Shown: positions 43,480 to 55,029 of the stretch, one piece after another
Layout: each line of letters begins with the position of its first letter
Numbering within the stretch: the stretch's first letter is position 1
Source: Nemophila menziesii
Lineage: Eukaryota > Streptophyta > Magnoliopsida > Boraginales > Hydrophyllaceae
Reading direction: 5' to 3'
Length of the DNA stretch: 64,000 nt
Assembly (NCBI GenBank): GCA_029959085.1
Contig: JARWIR010000003.1
Location: 34,158,005-34,222,004 of the forward strand
Program-made: the position numbers and the translations under genes
Notes under the pieces: generated by a model
Seen by the model: only the letters and a program-made list of their open reading frames with translations
Told to the model about the DNA's origin: nothing
The model's database searches: none

Positions 43480-43940
43480 TTCTTTGAGACGCTCGTAGAG
43501 GTGATATGGAAAGAGGAAAACGACGTTATATTTAATGGAAGTGTTATTCCTTTATGTAAGATCATGTTGCAGAAAGCTCGTTATTTAGCTTTTTCCTATG
43601 CGAAAGCCTGGGGAATATACTTGGGTGTGTATTGAGTAATAAAAGCTTTGTTAGCCTTATTGGATGGTGTAAACCGTCTAGAGGGTTGCAATAGATAGGG
43701 CAAGGAAGGAGGATGAGGATGATTAATCAGGGATGGAGAAGGCAATTGGATTGGGGGCTTTTCAATGAAGATTCAACATGAATCCCCAATTATTGTGGAG
43801 TTAATCGCGCTATGTGATGGGTTTAAACTAATTGAAGCAATGCGACTGAAAGAGGTAGTTGTTGAAGTGGACTCATAGGAAGTAGTTGATATAGTACCTC
43901 ATGTTGGGTTGATACAACGTGAGAGCTATTACTTGCATAA
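43480..43940 (+). pseudogene. LINE RNase H relic
   Basis: Broken frames read WKEENDVIFNG (the end of the zinc-binding region) and then DGEGNWIGGFSMKI, IIVELIALCDGFKLIEA and EVVVEVDS-stop-EVVDIV. These carry the aspartate-glutamate-aspartate pattern of plant LINE RNase H. No RT lies upstream and no intact frame is present. Confidence 0.7.
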
Positions 43941-44078
43941 CGACCCAACCAAGGGGATTGGGAGATTCCTTACACGCAACCGGATGGAATGGATGACACC
44001 TAGAGCTATTTTTAGTCCAGCCTTGTTAGCTAGTCTAGTATTCCACGATCCTCCTGGATCTCCTTGTAACAAAAAAAA

Positions 44079-44210
44079 TATACCACCCATGACGTGGCAT
44101 GATTTGGTTGAAAGTAAATAATTAATTTATTTATTTACTCGATTTGATTAACGATTTACTGTTAACCAAATCACGCCATGTCATGGGTTGTATGAATTTG
44201 AGTGGTATAT
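44079..44210. mobile_element. Fold-back MITE (about 130 bp)
   Basis: Left arm ATGACGTGGCATGATTTGGT and right arm AACCAAATCACGCCATGTCA are near-perfect inverted copies around an AT-rich centre, with outer ATACCACCC/TGGTATAT ends. The right arm has an extra 14-base insertion before its end. Confidence 0.8.
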
Positions 44211-44614
44211 ATCATTACTTTAAAAAATACACATTTTCTTAAGAAACGTAATTTAGGAAAATTAAGTATTCTTTTGCCTAAATAATTATCCACCTATAAA
44301 ATATAGTATCCTAAAGTAATATTCTGGTAATTTTAGATTATTATATTAATAAATATTAGAAATATTAAGATATTTTATGAGAACATTTCAGTAATGATAA
44401 GTGTAATAAATAATATTATGTAATAGGTATAAGAAATAAAATAGATAATTATTGTAAGATAGAAGGGGAAATAATTATATAAAGCCCAACAAATTCTAAA
44501 CTTCCACAATAAAGCCTCTATTACCTATTAGTTATATCCCAACCAAAACCTAACTAAATACCCTTACTATACAGATAGAAACCAAACAGCAAAACAAAGA
44601 ACCCATTAGGGTTT
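44211..44614. other. AT-rich DNA with a TATA-like box
   Basis: TATATAAA at 44476-44483 is followed by an A/C-rich, leader-like stretch (44500-44610) running into the CT repeat. It looks like a promoter and 5' leader, but no convincing gene follows. Confidence 0.4.
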
Positions 44615-44618
44615 GTGA

Positions 44619-44650
44619 CCCTCTCTCTCTCATCTCTCTCTCTCTCTGCT
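44619..44650. repeat. CT microsatellite
   Basis: CCCTCTCTCTCTCATCTCTCTCTCTCTCTG, a typical leader-like CT tract. Confidence 0.85.
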
Positions 44651-44661
44651 GCAGAACTAAC

Positions 44662-44799
44662 GCCCTCTCGATGCCCACCTTCACCATCCCACCTACCACC
44701 AAGAAATGCCCTCTCGATGCCTACCTTCACCATCCCACCTACCACCAAGAAAAGCCCTCTCGATGCCCACCTTCACCATCCCACCTACCACCAAGAAAC
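44662..44799. repeat. Three 46-bp tandem repeats, C-rich
   Basis: Units start GCCCTCTCGATGCCCACCTT at 44662, 44708 and 44754, and a fourth partial unit starts at 44800. Because 46 is not a multiple of three, each copy is read in a different frame, which explains the overlapping proline-rich frames. Confidence 0.92.
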
Positions 44800-46010
44800 G
44801 CCCTGCTGTTGCACCCGAGAAAGGCCATGCTGCTGCACCCAATGAGCAACACCAACACCACCTTCACTGCGCAGATCTCACCACCATCCCCTCCACCCCC
44901 TCCACCTTCGTCACTGCACAACACAGAGCAACACCTAACCCACATCCACTGCACGAATCTCACCACCATCTCCTCCACCCTCCTCCACCTTCGTCACTAA
45001 ACCACCACCAAGCCCCCACCCCCTTCATCCCGATCCAGCGCACCACCAGATCTGTTGCAAACTTTCTTTCCAGCGAAGCCAGCGAGCGAAGCAACCTTCT
45101 TTCCAACTATACAGAGCTGCACAGCAAGAAGACCATGGCTGCAACACTGCTGCACAGCAAGAAATGATCCCTTGTTCGCCGCCATGTCCATCTTCCCTTA
45201 TCCCCCGTTCCTGCACATCGATCTCTGCAACAGCGACGCCACCACCAGCGACAGCAGGAGAGCCTCCATTCACCCCCACCACCCCATATCCACCTTCGTC
45301 TCATCACGATTCACCCCACCATCCCCGATCTGCGAAAACCACCACGACGAATCTGTCTCACCGAGGGTCCAGCTTATCAGGGTCGAGACACCATGGTCCA
45401 GCCCACCAAGATCCAGTTACATTCGATCACTTTTAGGGTCCAGATTGAGTTGGGTCTTTCCCTTTTACTCAAGATTCAATAGGTCCAGGCCCATTATGGT
45501 ACAGACCATCATGGTACAGCCCATCAAGGATAAGTCAGTTTTGATTAAAAAAACAACCTTTAAAAATTCATAACAAAATTATTTAGGTCCAATCATTTTT
45601 TTTGTCAAGTCCAATTATTTTTTTAAACTTTGTTATCCAGCCCATAAATTATTTCATTGGACATGTATTTTAGGGCCGGCCCATTAGGTCTGGAAAAATT
45701 ATTGGACATTGGCATGAATATGGACAAAAAAGGACTTGTGTACAGCCCATTATGTACACGAACTAGGTACAAGAACTGGATAAACAATAAGAATTGGAAC
45801 AAAAAATGACATGGAATGGATAAATCCTGAGCTTGGGTACAGCCCCTTGGGTATAATATTGAACACTTTGAAAATGGGCATGGACAAAAAAATAACTTAG
45901 GTACAGCCCCATGGACACGGATTTTGACTTGGAAAAAAACCAGTTACAACATAGACAAACAATGGACGAATAAAGAATATGGCTTAGGTACAGCCCCTTG
46001 TACACGGATG
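44800..46010. other. C-rich region and GTACAGCCC motif series; no credible gene
   Basis: 44880-45000 holds an imperfect repeat of about 80 bases (CTCACCACCATC...CCACCTTCGTCACT). From 45497 to 46010 the motif GGTACAGCCC(C) recurs near 45514, 45739, 45836, 45901 and 45988, often followed by a GTACAC/GGACACGG half, giving loose palindromes. Long frames occur on both strands but are side effects of the composition. A decayed retroelement is possible. Confidence 0.5.
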
Positions 46011-46204
46011 GTCATGTGTGTCAGGAAAAGTAAGAGAGGGAAAATGAATTAGTTAACTTGTTTTACCTAGTTAGGCTTTATATAGAACAATTACTAACTT
46101 GGGCTTTAAAATAGGGGTGGGGTTGGGAATAGGCTGCAAAATAAAGTTTCCTCAAGATAGAATTGGTATAAGATTGATAAATTAATATAAATTGACTTTT
46201 TTTT

Positions 46205-46416
46205 GGTATGTGGGTGATCCGGGCGACCTTGCACACACCATGACTAATCTCTCGAGAAATATGCACGTCTTTCCATGCATATTTTTAGATAAATCGAAAC
46301 TAGGTTACCCATGTTTAGGGAGGGGTTTCAAACCATGTATCTCTCACTTTATACCCTTTAAGTGCAGAAGAAATAGTAAGGCTCTGGTCAGGTTGAGCTA
46401 ACCCAACTGGTTTTGT
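46205..46416 (-). mobile_element. tRNA-derived SINE
   Basis: On the minus strand a head with the pol III box A-like GGTTAGCTCAACC and box B-like GGTTTGAAACC is followed by a body ending GCCCGGATCACCCACATACC and an A-run. A direct repeat TTGACTTTTTTT flanks it (46193-46204 and 46417-46428). The length of about 210 bases fits a plant SINE. Confidence 0.75.
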
Positions 46417-46439
46417 TTGACTTTTTTTAATGCATTGGA

Positions 46440-46556
46440 GAGACACTTTGGACTTAAAGAACTTTTAATTTGATAAGATTTGAACCCATGACCTTTTGGT
46501 CGTAAGACCTCGACCTTTACACTTTTGTCAAAGTTTCATTGACAATATTGTTTGAC
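46440..46556 (-). other. tRNA-like fragment, possible second SINE head
   Basis: The minus strand reads AGTGTAAAGGTCGAGGTC, TTACGACC and then GGTCATGGGTTCAAATC, resembling the D-arm, anticodon stem and T-arm of a tRNA. The acceptor stem does not pair, so it is not a tRNA gene. Confidence 0.4.
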
Positions 46557-46559
46557 TCA

Positions 46560-47507
46560 TGGGATAATTCCCTATTTAGACCTAGAAGTGGATCTTTCTT
46601 CTAATATAGGTTAAGCAAATCTATTTTCCATTATAGACATTTTAACTATTATACCCTTAAATAACAACTAATTAATTAAAATAAAAGAAAAAACGTTCAT
46701 ACACTAACAAAACATTTAACAATGCAACTCTCTCTCCTTTCTGCTAAACCAAACGAAAAAAACAAAGCTTTCGGTTGCATGATTTCAAATCATTCAATAC
46801 TTTCGAGATCAAAGCAAAATCTTGTATAAATTGTTACTAGACATCAACGACATCAAGTTATAAGCACAAGTCCTAAATTACAAGGTATTATTGAGTTTTT
46901 TGGGAATTAATAAGTTTATTTCCAAAAATCTATCCAAGTTTAGGTTTTAATTTAGTTATTGTAGTTGTTTACTTTAATGTTAGGCTTATCTAAACATGTT
47001 TTTGCGATTTTATGCATCAAAATGTTGTAGTTATATCAGTAATGTAATTGTTTGCTAGTAATTTAGTTGCAGATCTAGCAGTAATGTATCACTTGTATGG
47101 AGTTAAACACATAGTACTTTGATTTCTTAGTGTTTATTTTTTTTATTTCAATGAACTACACCAGCAATTTATAATTTAAACTATTTTTAGAGTGTAAATT
47201 CTAGCTTAAACTGTTATTAGGGCTTAATGCTACTGTGTCTTTGATTTTTAGTCAATATTTCATTATATGAAAGTGATATTATGTACTTTGAAATTGTTTT
47301 GATGTGTCATAAGTGAAAACCTGGACCTTTTAGATTCATAACTACAAGTTTACATGAGTTAGAAGCGCATTAACATATGTTTACCTTAACTACAAAAGAA
47401 TCAAACAAAAATTGTGCATTTGTGACTATGTAACTATAGTATTGTAGTTGCAGCGTCAAATTCACATATACACACATATATGATACGACACACTTGTTAC
47501 ATTAATT
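46560..47507. other. Left part of an unidentified, possibly Mutator-like unit
   Basis: GGGATAATTCCCTATTTAGA at 46561 followed by ATTATACCCTTA near 46655 resembles the terminal repeats of plant Mutator-like elements. Downstream are a CTCTCTCCTT leader-like tract (46730) and motifs of the TAGTTGCAG/ACTACAATA type (47020-47100, 47423-47457) that recur at 54927-54980. No transposase is seen. Confidence 0.35.
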
Positions 47508-47899
47508 ACTTTTTTTTATCAGAAAATCAAACTTTTCACTAAAAAGGGCAACAAACCAATATCTTTACAAATACTAACCCAAAAACGGTAATATTAACTA
47601 TTTAATTAAGGATAACAATAAGCTAAACTTAAAACTTTACGGACTTAAAAGTAGTAATCACAAATTTAGTCACTACAAAGCTTCTCAATCATTTCAGCAC
47701 TTCTTCTTCCTTTAAATTTTCTTCTAGCAAGTTTAATAGAGACAAGCGAGATACTATTGTAAAATATTTATTCTTCATTAAGAGATGAATCACCATGGGT
47801 TCTTTTATTTCTCTCTCCCGAAATGCAGTATATGTATGAGGTAAAACACAAACTACTTATGAGGAAGATTTCATTACTAACACTTGAGTTAATGATTAC

Positions 47900-48840
47900 A
47901 TCAATGAATTCATTCTAATTGGAAGATTAAGTAGTAAAGAATAAATTTATTGAATATTCGATTAGAGAAAGAATATTTGACCATCTTATGATCCAAATTC
48001 TATATGCTTTGACTACAAAAATTGCAGATAGGGTTAATATTAAGTCCCCACTCAATCATGCGACTTTTAGTTGACAATCGATCTTGACAAGCAAGCCAAG
48101 AAATGAAAGAACACCTTGATATACATGATTTTACCCAAACAAATTTACACCAGCTGATAGTACTTTTATTTCACTAATTTGTAGAAGTGTTTTTTGGAAG
48201 AGAATTTCAACTTTATATTTTCACTCCAAATGATCTTATTATTACGAGAAGATAGACTAATCTCCTTTAAGTGAGAAATAAGCTCACCAAAGATAGGAAT
48301 AAGTATCCACATGTTTTTTCCATAACAAGATGAGACTGTTCTGTCACAATAAAAGCCAAAGTTATTTAAATTTTTGTTAAAAATCTCTGCAGCACATTTA
48401 TTTTTGATCCACTATCCTATATGATAAAAGTGTGATTACCATATTTAACTTCATGGTGGGCAAATTTTTCAGCTAAATCTATGATTTTAAGAATATGCTT
48501 CCAAATCAAAGTGTTGCTTTGCTTGATATCTAAATTCCATATACACTTTTCTCTGTATGAACCCAATTACTCCAAACACTTTTGTCCCTAGAGTATATTC
48601 TCCAAAAAGTGAAAAGAAGGCACACTTTGTTTATATCTTCAAGATTTGGAATATTAGTCCCACCACATTCCTTACTAGCACAAACATTATTCTAGGAAAT
48701 TTAGCTTCTTGTGCTCCTTCTAGAGTACCTTTCAACAAATAGCTAAATATCTGTTTCTGAATTAACTTGTAAATAACTTGTTTAGGAAGTAAAATTACTT
48801 TACACCAGAAGATAATATTGCTTACGAGAACAAATTTGAT
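47900..48840 (-). pseudogene. LINE 2 RT C-terminus and zinc-binding region
   Basis: Broken frames read IFWCKVILLPKQVIYKLIQK, GTLEGAQEAKFP and then KCIWNLDIKQSNTLIWKHIL. This is the order found after the RT palm in plant LINEs (compare 2733-3284). No RNase H could be followed beyond about 47900. Confidence 0.65.
48833..48840. repeat. Target-site duplication of the hAT MITE, left
   Basis: AATTTGAT, matching ACTTTGAT at 49391-49398 in seven of eight bases. Confidence 0.7.
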
Positions 48841-49390
48841 TAGGGATGGCAACGGATCGGTTTTTTGCAAAAATATCAAAAACCATAACCATATCCGTTT
48901 ATTTTATTAAAAACCATATCTTAACGGTTTTAACCATCGGTTTCGGTTTTTTTAAACGGTCTTGCGGTTTTTAACCATAATCAAATGATAATAAAATAAA
49001 TATACTAATTTTCATAAGATCAAATCACACATATAAGAAAAATCTCCGAGATATATAAAATATTGTGTTGGTTTGTTATTAAGTTACATATTTATAATTT
49101 AGTTGGTTAGATCTAGTATTTGGATTTTGGTTTTAAAATTTTAATATATCTAATTTCAACTAGATTATTATAAAATATGAAAATATATATGATAATAATC
49201 GGTTTTCGGTTATTCGGTTTTACTTTTATCTAAAACCATAACCTAACGGTTTTAACCTAACGGTTTTAACCATCGGTTACACTTTTCAAAACCATAACCT
49301 AATGGTTTTAACCACGGTTATATAATTCGGGTTTTTATCGGTTCGATTATCATCGGTTTCGGTTTTTAACCGTACCTATTGCCATCCCTA
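48841..49390. mobile_element. hAT-type MITE (550 bp)
   Basis: The ends TAGGGATGGCAACGGATCGG and, reverse complemented, TAGGGATGGCAATAGGTACG are inverted repeats of the common plant hAT form. The interior has repeated AACGGTTTTAACC/CGGTTTTT motifs and no coding region. It has an 8-bp target duplication with one mismatch. Confidence 0.88.
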
Positions 49391-50968
49391 ACTTTGATGA
49401 GTTCATCTCGTCCAATATAAGATAGGAGCTTGGAATTCCATTGAGTAATACTTTGACAGAATTTTTTCAACTAATAAATTTCCATCAGCTAATTTTAATG
49501 TTCAAGATATTTGAAACATCACTTTGCATTTGAGAATGAGTACCACCAAAATATAACTTTCTTTTACGGTAATTAATTTTTAGTCCAGAAATTCTAGAAA
49601 ACAAGTCAAGACCTTCTTTAACAATCTTGGAAGATTTCACATTTGCATTGAGGAATATGAGTAAGTCATTTACAAAGATGATGTGGTTGATATTCAAGTC
49701 TCTGCACTTAGAATGTTACCTAAAGTTGTTATTTGTAGCAGCATGATGAAATAAACAAATAAACACTTCTGTACGAATGGAAAATAAGTAGGGAGAGAGA
49801 GGATCTCTTTGCCTGAGACCTCTCTTCCCTTTGTAATAACCACAAGTACTACCATTAATACATATTGAGTAATATTGAACGCATAGACACATCTTTATCC
49901 ACTTAATGTATAACTTAGGAGAGCCAAAAGCACTAAGAGTATTATTAATAACTCCCAGTGCATACTATCATATACTTTTGGAAGACATAAGTTAATAATA
50001 CATCTTGGAATTGTATTTTTCTTTTAATATACAAGCACTATATCTTGAGCAACAATAATATTGTCACAGAGAATTTACCTTCAACATATGCAGGTTGGTT
50101 AATAGAGATAATAGAGTTTAGGACCTTCTTAAGCCTATTAAAAATAAGATTAGACAAGGTTTTGTACGTGGTAGTCACACAAGCAATATGTCTGAATTTT
50201 TTATCATTTGAAACATACTTTTCCTTGGTAATTAACACCATATATGTAGAATTAACTTGAATAAGAAACTCTCCATTAGATAAATATTGTTTAATGGTAT
50301 TGCAAAAGTCATTCTCAATTATACTCCATGAACTTTTATAAAGGAAAGAGTAAAAACCATCAGGACCTAGACATTTATGTTCATTGATAGAGAATAAAGC
50401 TACCTTTATTTCTTCATAAGTAATAGTAGAAATGAGATTGTGACTTTGATCTTTAGAAATGCTAGTCTTGATGATCTTCTTAATAGTAAGACTGGAGCAA
50501 ACTTCTTGATCAACATCCTCGAAACCAACTAGGTTCTTATAAAAAGATACAAATTATTCTTTGATTAGTTCTTGACCAGTGAGAACATTACCATCATCAC
50601 TAGTAATAGTAGAGATACAATTCCTTGAAATTATACCTCTAATCATCTTGTATGAATATAGCGAACTATAATTATTGTCATTGATAAACACGACTCTAGA
50701 TTTTTACTTGAGAACTTCTAGTTTGATAATAGTAGCTTCTTCTAATGACTTGATGAGAATCTTTTCTTCAGCTAAAATAGGACAATCAAGAGAACCATTC
50801 ATGATTTGAAACTTAATTGACTCAATGTGCTTTTTTATCTCAAAAAATTTATATAATATATTCATGAAGTGTTTATTGTTAAGAATTTTGAGAGCATTTT
50901 TTTACCTCCTTTTATCCATATAAAGCTGAAACGTATGATTGCCTTTAATATCAATACTCCAAAGCTTC
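49391..50968 (-). pseudogene. LINE 2 reverse transcriptase
   Basis: 50241-50038 gives KFRHIACVTTTYKTLSNLIF and NRLKKVLNSIISINQPAYVEG (RT motifs 0-1). 49697-49485 gives INHIIFVNDLLIFLNANV, where the FADD box is changed to FVND, then FSRISGLKINYRKRKL. Between them GLRQRDPLSPYL can be followed in a broken frame near 49810. Loss of the first catalytic aspartate partner and many stops mean it is dead. Confidence 0.75.
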
Positions 50969-51614
50969 TTAATTCTTTCCAAACAAAGAAGAAGCATTAG
51001 TATTCTTAACATTACCAATAGTAACTTTCAGTGCACAGAGATCAGGGGTAGAAGGAGTTATGATTAACACATTAGATTGAAAAAGATCCATCCATTTTCT
51101 GTTAATAAAAACTCTATCAATCTTAATTGCTCTTAACTGCACTGTGACATTTTTATTAGTCCAAGTAAAATACTTGCCACCATATTGATGCTCATAAAGA
51201 TTATAAACCTCAATGCACTCGTTGAATCTAATAGAACTATTAGTCAAACAATCGCAATTGAGATGATCTTCAACCTTTAGATACTCATTAAAATCTTATA
51301 AGTAAATAAACTTCTTATCATGATAAGTATTACTCCAATTAACAATATCATCCCAAAAAAATACCACCCTCGTCTTCATCATTGCTATCATATACAAAGC
51401 AAGCAATAAAGAAATTATTACTAGCTTCAATACTCACTTCAACAAGAATAGCCTGAAATGCATCCTTAAGCGGCTTATCTTCAACATAATTGTTATTCCA
51501 AAGAATCCAAATAGGACCTGTAACATCTTTATTATAATTATGTAATAACTCCATATGAGAGAAGTGATTACTAACTATCTTCAAACAATTCTCATACTTA
51601 ATATTTGTTTCCAA
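50969..51614 (-). pseudogene. LINE 2 endonuclease
   Basis: 51614-51348 reads ILWNNNYV and FFIACFVYDSN. 51247-50969 reads YGGKYFTWTNKNV, AIKIDRVFINRKWMDLF and STPDLCALKV, the C-terminal half of a plant LINE endonuclease, with the SDH motif altered to TPDL. The two frames are joined by a shift near 51300. Confidence 0.7.
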
Positions 51615-51683
51615 AATTCCAAGAAGTTTGACATTATTATTAAAAAAGCTTATTAATGCCTCTTACATTACATGTATTAAAAT

Positions 51684-52800
51684 TCATATATTAGGATGTC
51701 TTTTGATATCAATATCATAATTATTCTTGATGAATTTAAGAACATCACGCTCAAGCTCACTCAAGTTAGAGTTTTGCAAGCTTTCAAAAGAATTACCACA
51801 CATACCAGAGCTTAATTCCTTATTTTGAATTGAATTAGCATTTGATTTTTGTTGAACAACTTGCCAATTCCCCATAGAAGCCTTATTCTTCTCCTGCATA
51901 ACATTTTTAACTATAATATCAGCTTTTTTAGGTTTCCAAACTTGAATAACTTTTTGACATTTGTTAACTAAGTGACCAAATCGATTACACTTAGAACAAA
52001 TAACAGGTATCCCATCGAATTCAACAACATCTTCTTGAATACCAATCATACCAATATCAACATATACTTTATCAGGTAGCTAATCTTTAGTATCATTCTC
52101 AATACAAATACGAGTGTACCCTAATCAAGATTTCGATTCGGTTATAGAGTCTATTTGCAGAGGAACTCCTATATCACTTGCTATTTAACTTAAGCCAGAT
52201 TCAGTGAATAGTGACATTGGGATACTTTTTAATTTTATCAAAATAGGAATACATGAAGTATCATCACAAACTGCATTCTAATTTTCCATGGTTAGAGGAG
52301 TAGGGTTTTATCATTAACATGCCACATCTTTTCTAAGGCCTTGTTATAAAACTGTTCATTTTCAATTTTGAAGATGAACATACCTTGACTACAAGATTTA
52401 ACCTCTATTTTTCCATATTTATTCCACTAAAATATAAGAAAGATAGTTATAACATGAAATGGTGGAGAATAATCCATGAACTGACCTATCAGGAAATTTT
52501 CCCACAACTTAGCCGCTTCCTCAAGAACATGAGGAGGAGATTCTATAATTTTTTACCATCATGTGAATTTGGCTCATGAAATTCAAGTTGAAGTGATTGT
52601 TTGACCCATTTTTCAAATAAATTTGACCACGTCTTAGAGTTGACTTCTTCATGATTTTTGTTCGAAACTATACACACAAATTCAAACTGAAAAAGAAGAT
52701 TGTAGAAATAATTAGAAGAAGGACATAAAAGTCCTCTTCTCAATTAACGAAGGCAAAGCACCAGTCTTAAAGCTTACACAGGTTTTGGTAGTCGCTAGGT
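51684..52800 (-). pseudogene. LINE 2 ORF1
   Basis: 52049-51684 carries the zinc knuckle VICSKCNRFGHLVNKC of the CCHC_4 type found after DUF4283, then a basic-to-acidic tail. Upstream, broken frames from 52743 contain TWSNLFEKWVKQSLQLEF and VVGKFPDR, like the DUF4283 N-terminal domain. It would bind LINE RNA if intact. Confidence 0.7.
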
Positions 52801-53135
52801 AAGATTGGGAGAAAAATCACTTCGGCGCAGGGATAAAAGACAAGGAGATAACATATGAGAAGATAAAATTAGATATCGATAGAGTGCTAACTTTTGACCG
52901 ATGAGCAGAAAATACTTAAAGTTCCCTCAAGATCATGGTGATTTTGGCGTTCAATACTCTTTTCTTTAGCATGCTAGGGGATGTTTCAAACATAAATTAC
53001 GTTAAGTATGTTTAATACATGAAGAATTAGTTAAATACGAGTAATCAAGAAGCAAACATAGATTCCTAATGGACTTTTGTAATCCACACACATGACACCG
53101 AGGAAAGTAAAAGGGTGTGTCACCACGCTAGTGGT
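52801..53135. other. No feature recognised
   Basis: Probably the right-hand flank of LINE 2 in the older host unit. No coding signal that I can support. Confidence 0.5.
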
Positions 53136-53169
<34 letters not shown>

Positions 53170-53196
53170 CGTGTGTGTGTATGTGTGTATGTGTAT
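53136..53196. repeat. TA/GT microsatellite
   Basis: A TATATATA tract passing into about 25 GT units with a few CG and AT interruptions. Confidence 0.9.
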
Positions 53197-53250
53197 ATTT
53201 GTTTGTTGAATCAACTAACCGTTATAACAATTGTTTTACTTTGTGTGTGT

Positions 53251-53375
53251 CATGGAAGGAATCCACGAGCATACCACCATTGGTGATAAAAAAATGGCCT
53301 GATGTGTTCCAGAGTTGCTTGAAGTGGAAGAAAATTGTGAAGGAAGTTGAATACAAGAAAAATGTAATGACATGT
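53251..53375 (+). other. Possible exon remnant before the solo LTR
   Basis: The frame reads IPPLVIKKWPDVFQSCLKWK and then IVKEVEYKKN. It would continue after the solo LTR as AKTESGKTVK. It looks protein-like but I do not recognise it. Confidence 0.3.
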
Positions 53376-54861
53376 TGGTGGGTCCTGGGGTGTTATAAAA
53401 TAAAGCAATAAAAGTAATAGAATAAAGGATCTACAGACCGCAAGTGTACGGGTCGTTCAAAGTAGTAAATAAGTAAATACGGGATTCTCGTCTCCACATG
53501 GATTTAAGTAGTTATTCTAACTTCGTGTTCAATATTAGAATAGATAGTTTTAATTGCTTTAATTAAAAAGATAATCAATGAATAAAATAAATAATAAACA
53601 AGTATGCAAATAAGATAAGGATATGCACGTATGAACCTATCCTATTGAATCTATGATTACTAAGAATAAGGGTGAATGGGAAATTTCACAATAGTCAGGA
53701 CTCTATAATCTCCTAACCCCCGTCAGGGTGGATTTAGGAGTTATCCTACGGTATTACAAACCCCGTCAGGGCGATTATAAGCTACTTGCGGATGATTAAT
53801 ATCTATACCCAATTGGCTACGTGGTTAGTCAAGCCCGTCAGGGTCAATAACAGATACCACGCGTCTATATTCTAATTATGTAATTAAACCCCCGTCAAGG
53901 TGATCACCGCCACTAGTGAATAGCCTAATTACTAAAACCTATTTCTAATTAGCTAGGTCAGAAATAGTGAACAAGCACAAGAATATAGTCAATGGAAATT
54001 AAGAACCAATTCAATTAAATACTAAAATCCCAGATTCAAATTAAAACAGACAATCCTAAAGAGAAATTATGCATACTAAAACTCTTGAATAGTTAGCTTA
54101 GAAATACTTCATAGACAAAATATATCTAATGCTAATTTACCCAAAGAATAGAGATGGAGAAGTGTTGAATTGATGTAGTTAAGCTCTAACACTTGCTTCT
54201 TCCTCCTCTAGATCCTCCTGATTGCTTCTATAATGAAGTATGTATGTATATTAAGCTTATGCAGTCAAGGGATGATTTTCTAAGGTTTAGAACTGACATA
54301 TATAGGTGCTAGGTCGAAATCTTGGAGTAGGGTGCAAGTAAAAGAGTCTAAGCCCAACTCAAATTCGTAAGTAGATAAGGATAATTACTGCTGACTTGTT
54401 TTTACCATATCTTCTTCGTTACTGGACCGTTTTTGGCCCGTAAGATATCAAAAGATTCCTCACGAAATTATCTATCTACCAATGAAAGGGATCTTTCAGA
54501 ATCGTCTCGGATTTGGAGTTATCAACACTTCTTTAGACGTAGCTGCAGAAATTAGATTTATTTGGCAGTTTTTCTTTTTCCTAATTGAACTCCGTTTCCT
54601 TCTATCTCCTGATTTCTTCAAGATCTTCTTTCCTTATTTACTTATAATTTACTTGGCATATAGTTTATTTCCATATTATCTTTAAATATTCACATTAACA
54701 CACAAATTAAACCAAATATGCTATAAAAATAATAATTCATCAGATCAAGACAAGAAATAGAAATATTACAAATTAAGCACAAAAGACTAAATAAAAAGAT
54801 CATTTTTAACCTAAAATGATGTCTCCTATGGGCTAATATTTAGAACAAATAGGGAGACATC
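53376..54861 (-). mobile_element. Athila solo LTR
   Basis: 1486 bp. On the minus strand it runs TGATGTCTCCC ... GGACCCACCA, matching the ends of the LTR at 13657-15217 and sharing its CCGCAAGTGTACGG block and four CCGTCAGGGT motifs. The flanks CATGT (53371-53375) and CATGC (54862-54866) fit a 5-bp duplication with one change, so the internal region was lost by LTR-LTR recombination. Confidence 0.82.
53717..53902. repeat. Four spaced CCGTCAGGGT motifs in solo LTR
   Basis: Cores at 53721, 53764, 53836 and 53893 (spacing 43, 72, 57), close to the 44, 72 and 59 spacing in the other LTR. Confidence 0.65.
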
Positions 54862-55029
54862 ACATGCTAAAACTGAATCAGGTAAAACTGTGAAATGAAT
54901 GGAAAAAATTTAATTTATTTTTTGCAACTACTATATAACTACAATACCGTAGTTGTTGAAATATAAAATTGTAGTTGCTGGTAACAGTAATAAATATGGT
55001 ATAGTTTATTCATGCATCTATGTCCAAAT
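54862..55029. other. Intron-like DNA of the older host unit
   Basis: Contains ACTACAATACCGTAGTTG, an inverted motif resembling sequences at 47423-47457, and ends in TTGTAG just before the acidic frame. Confidence 0.35.

Larger units (their letters stand above)
47508..52800 (-). mobile_element. LINE 2, heavily degenerate
   Basis: A second plant LINE. Minus-strand order: ORF1 (about 52800-51684), endonuclease (51614-50969), RT (about 50900-49391), RT C-terminus and zinc region (48840-about 47900), ending at a T-run (about 47510-47517). A hAT-type MITE (48841-49390) is inserted in it. Stops and shifts occur throughout, so it is older than LINE 1. Confidence 0.75.

Noticed and set aside
44554..45573. 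Several proline/histidine-rich ORFs of 60-170 codons on both strands
   Set aside because: They follow a 46-bp repeat (not a multiple of three) and a C-rich composition. No family resemblance, and all frames are equally open.
46440..46556. tRNA gene on the minus strand
   Set aside because: Box-B-like and stem-like segments are present, but the acceptor stem does not pair and the arms are irregular. More likely a SINE head.
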